Assembly: GCA_013362195.1 (NCBI GenBank) | Contig: JABFWM010000178.1 | Span: forward strand, 1 to 5,852 | Source of the DNA: Acidobacteriota bacterium | GTDB taxonomy: Bacteria; Acidobacteriota; Vicinamibacteria; Vicinamibacterales; 2-12-FULL-66-21 | Reading direction: 5' to 3' | Length of the DNA stretch: 5,852 bases | Shown: piece by piece, positions 5,848-5,852 of the stretch | Layout of the letters: each line of letters opens with the position of its first letter | How positions within the stretch are numbered: position 1 is the stretch's first letter | Translations under genes and position numbers: made by a program | Notes under the pieces: generated by a model | What the model saw: only the letters and a program-made list of their open reading frames with translations | Told to the model about the DNA's origin: nothing | Databases searched by the model: none

Positions 5848-5852
5848 CGACC

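Overview
The window looks like a chromosomal segment from a GC-rich, Gram-negative bacterium. The best guess is an Acidobacteriota member, possibly the Vicinamibacteria. This is inferred from four things: the strong G/C preference at third codon positions, the mix of secreted M20 hydrolase, HtrA protease and small exported cupin, a left-edge membrane protein whose sequence style I associate with succinate dehydrogenase loci of Acidobacteriota and Actinobacteria, and CCACAGA/AACACAG-type intergenic palindromes. No marker gene settles the taxonomy.

Layout from left to right. (1) At 1-242 on the minus strand lies the N-terminal 80 residues of a small membrane protein, cut by the window edge. (2) At 343-834 (+) is a complete bacterial ferritin with an intact ferroxidase centre. 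It is divergent from (1), and about 100 bp of shared upstream DNA separates them. (3) At 965-1426 (+) is a small exported cupin. (4) At 1461-2894 (+) is an exported HtrA/DegP-type serine protease with two PDZ domains, 34 bp after the cupin. (5) At 2981-4003 (-) is MoaA, the radical-SAM GTP 3',8-cyclase of molybdenum cofactor synthesis, convergent with the protease. (6) At 4128-5747 (+) is an exported M20/AbgB-like metallo-amidohydrolase, divergent from moaA. (7) At 5748-5852 there is no gene, but there is a long near-perfect palindrome built from CACAGAAGAA words.

The genes do not form one pathway. Ferritin handles iron storage, HtrA envelope protein quality control, MoaA cofactor synthesis and the M20 enzyme extracytoplasmic amide hydrolysis. 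Only cupin-HtrA is a plausible transcription unit. The gene order looks like ordinary housekeeping or accessory chromosome. I see no tRNA, rRNA, CRISPR array, transposase, integrase, phage gene or toxin-antitoxin pair, and no composition break that suggests recent transfer. The longer open frames opposite or overlapping these genes are explained as high-GC shadows.

I did not find a convincing undescribed biological system. The most unusual structure is intergenic: the 71-bp palindrome after the M20 gene, and a CACGGAT-word array with an 8-bp inverted repeat that would form the 5' leader of that same gene.
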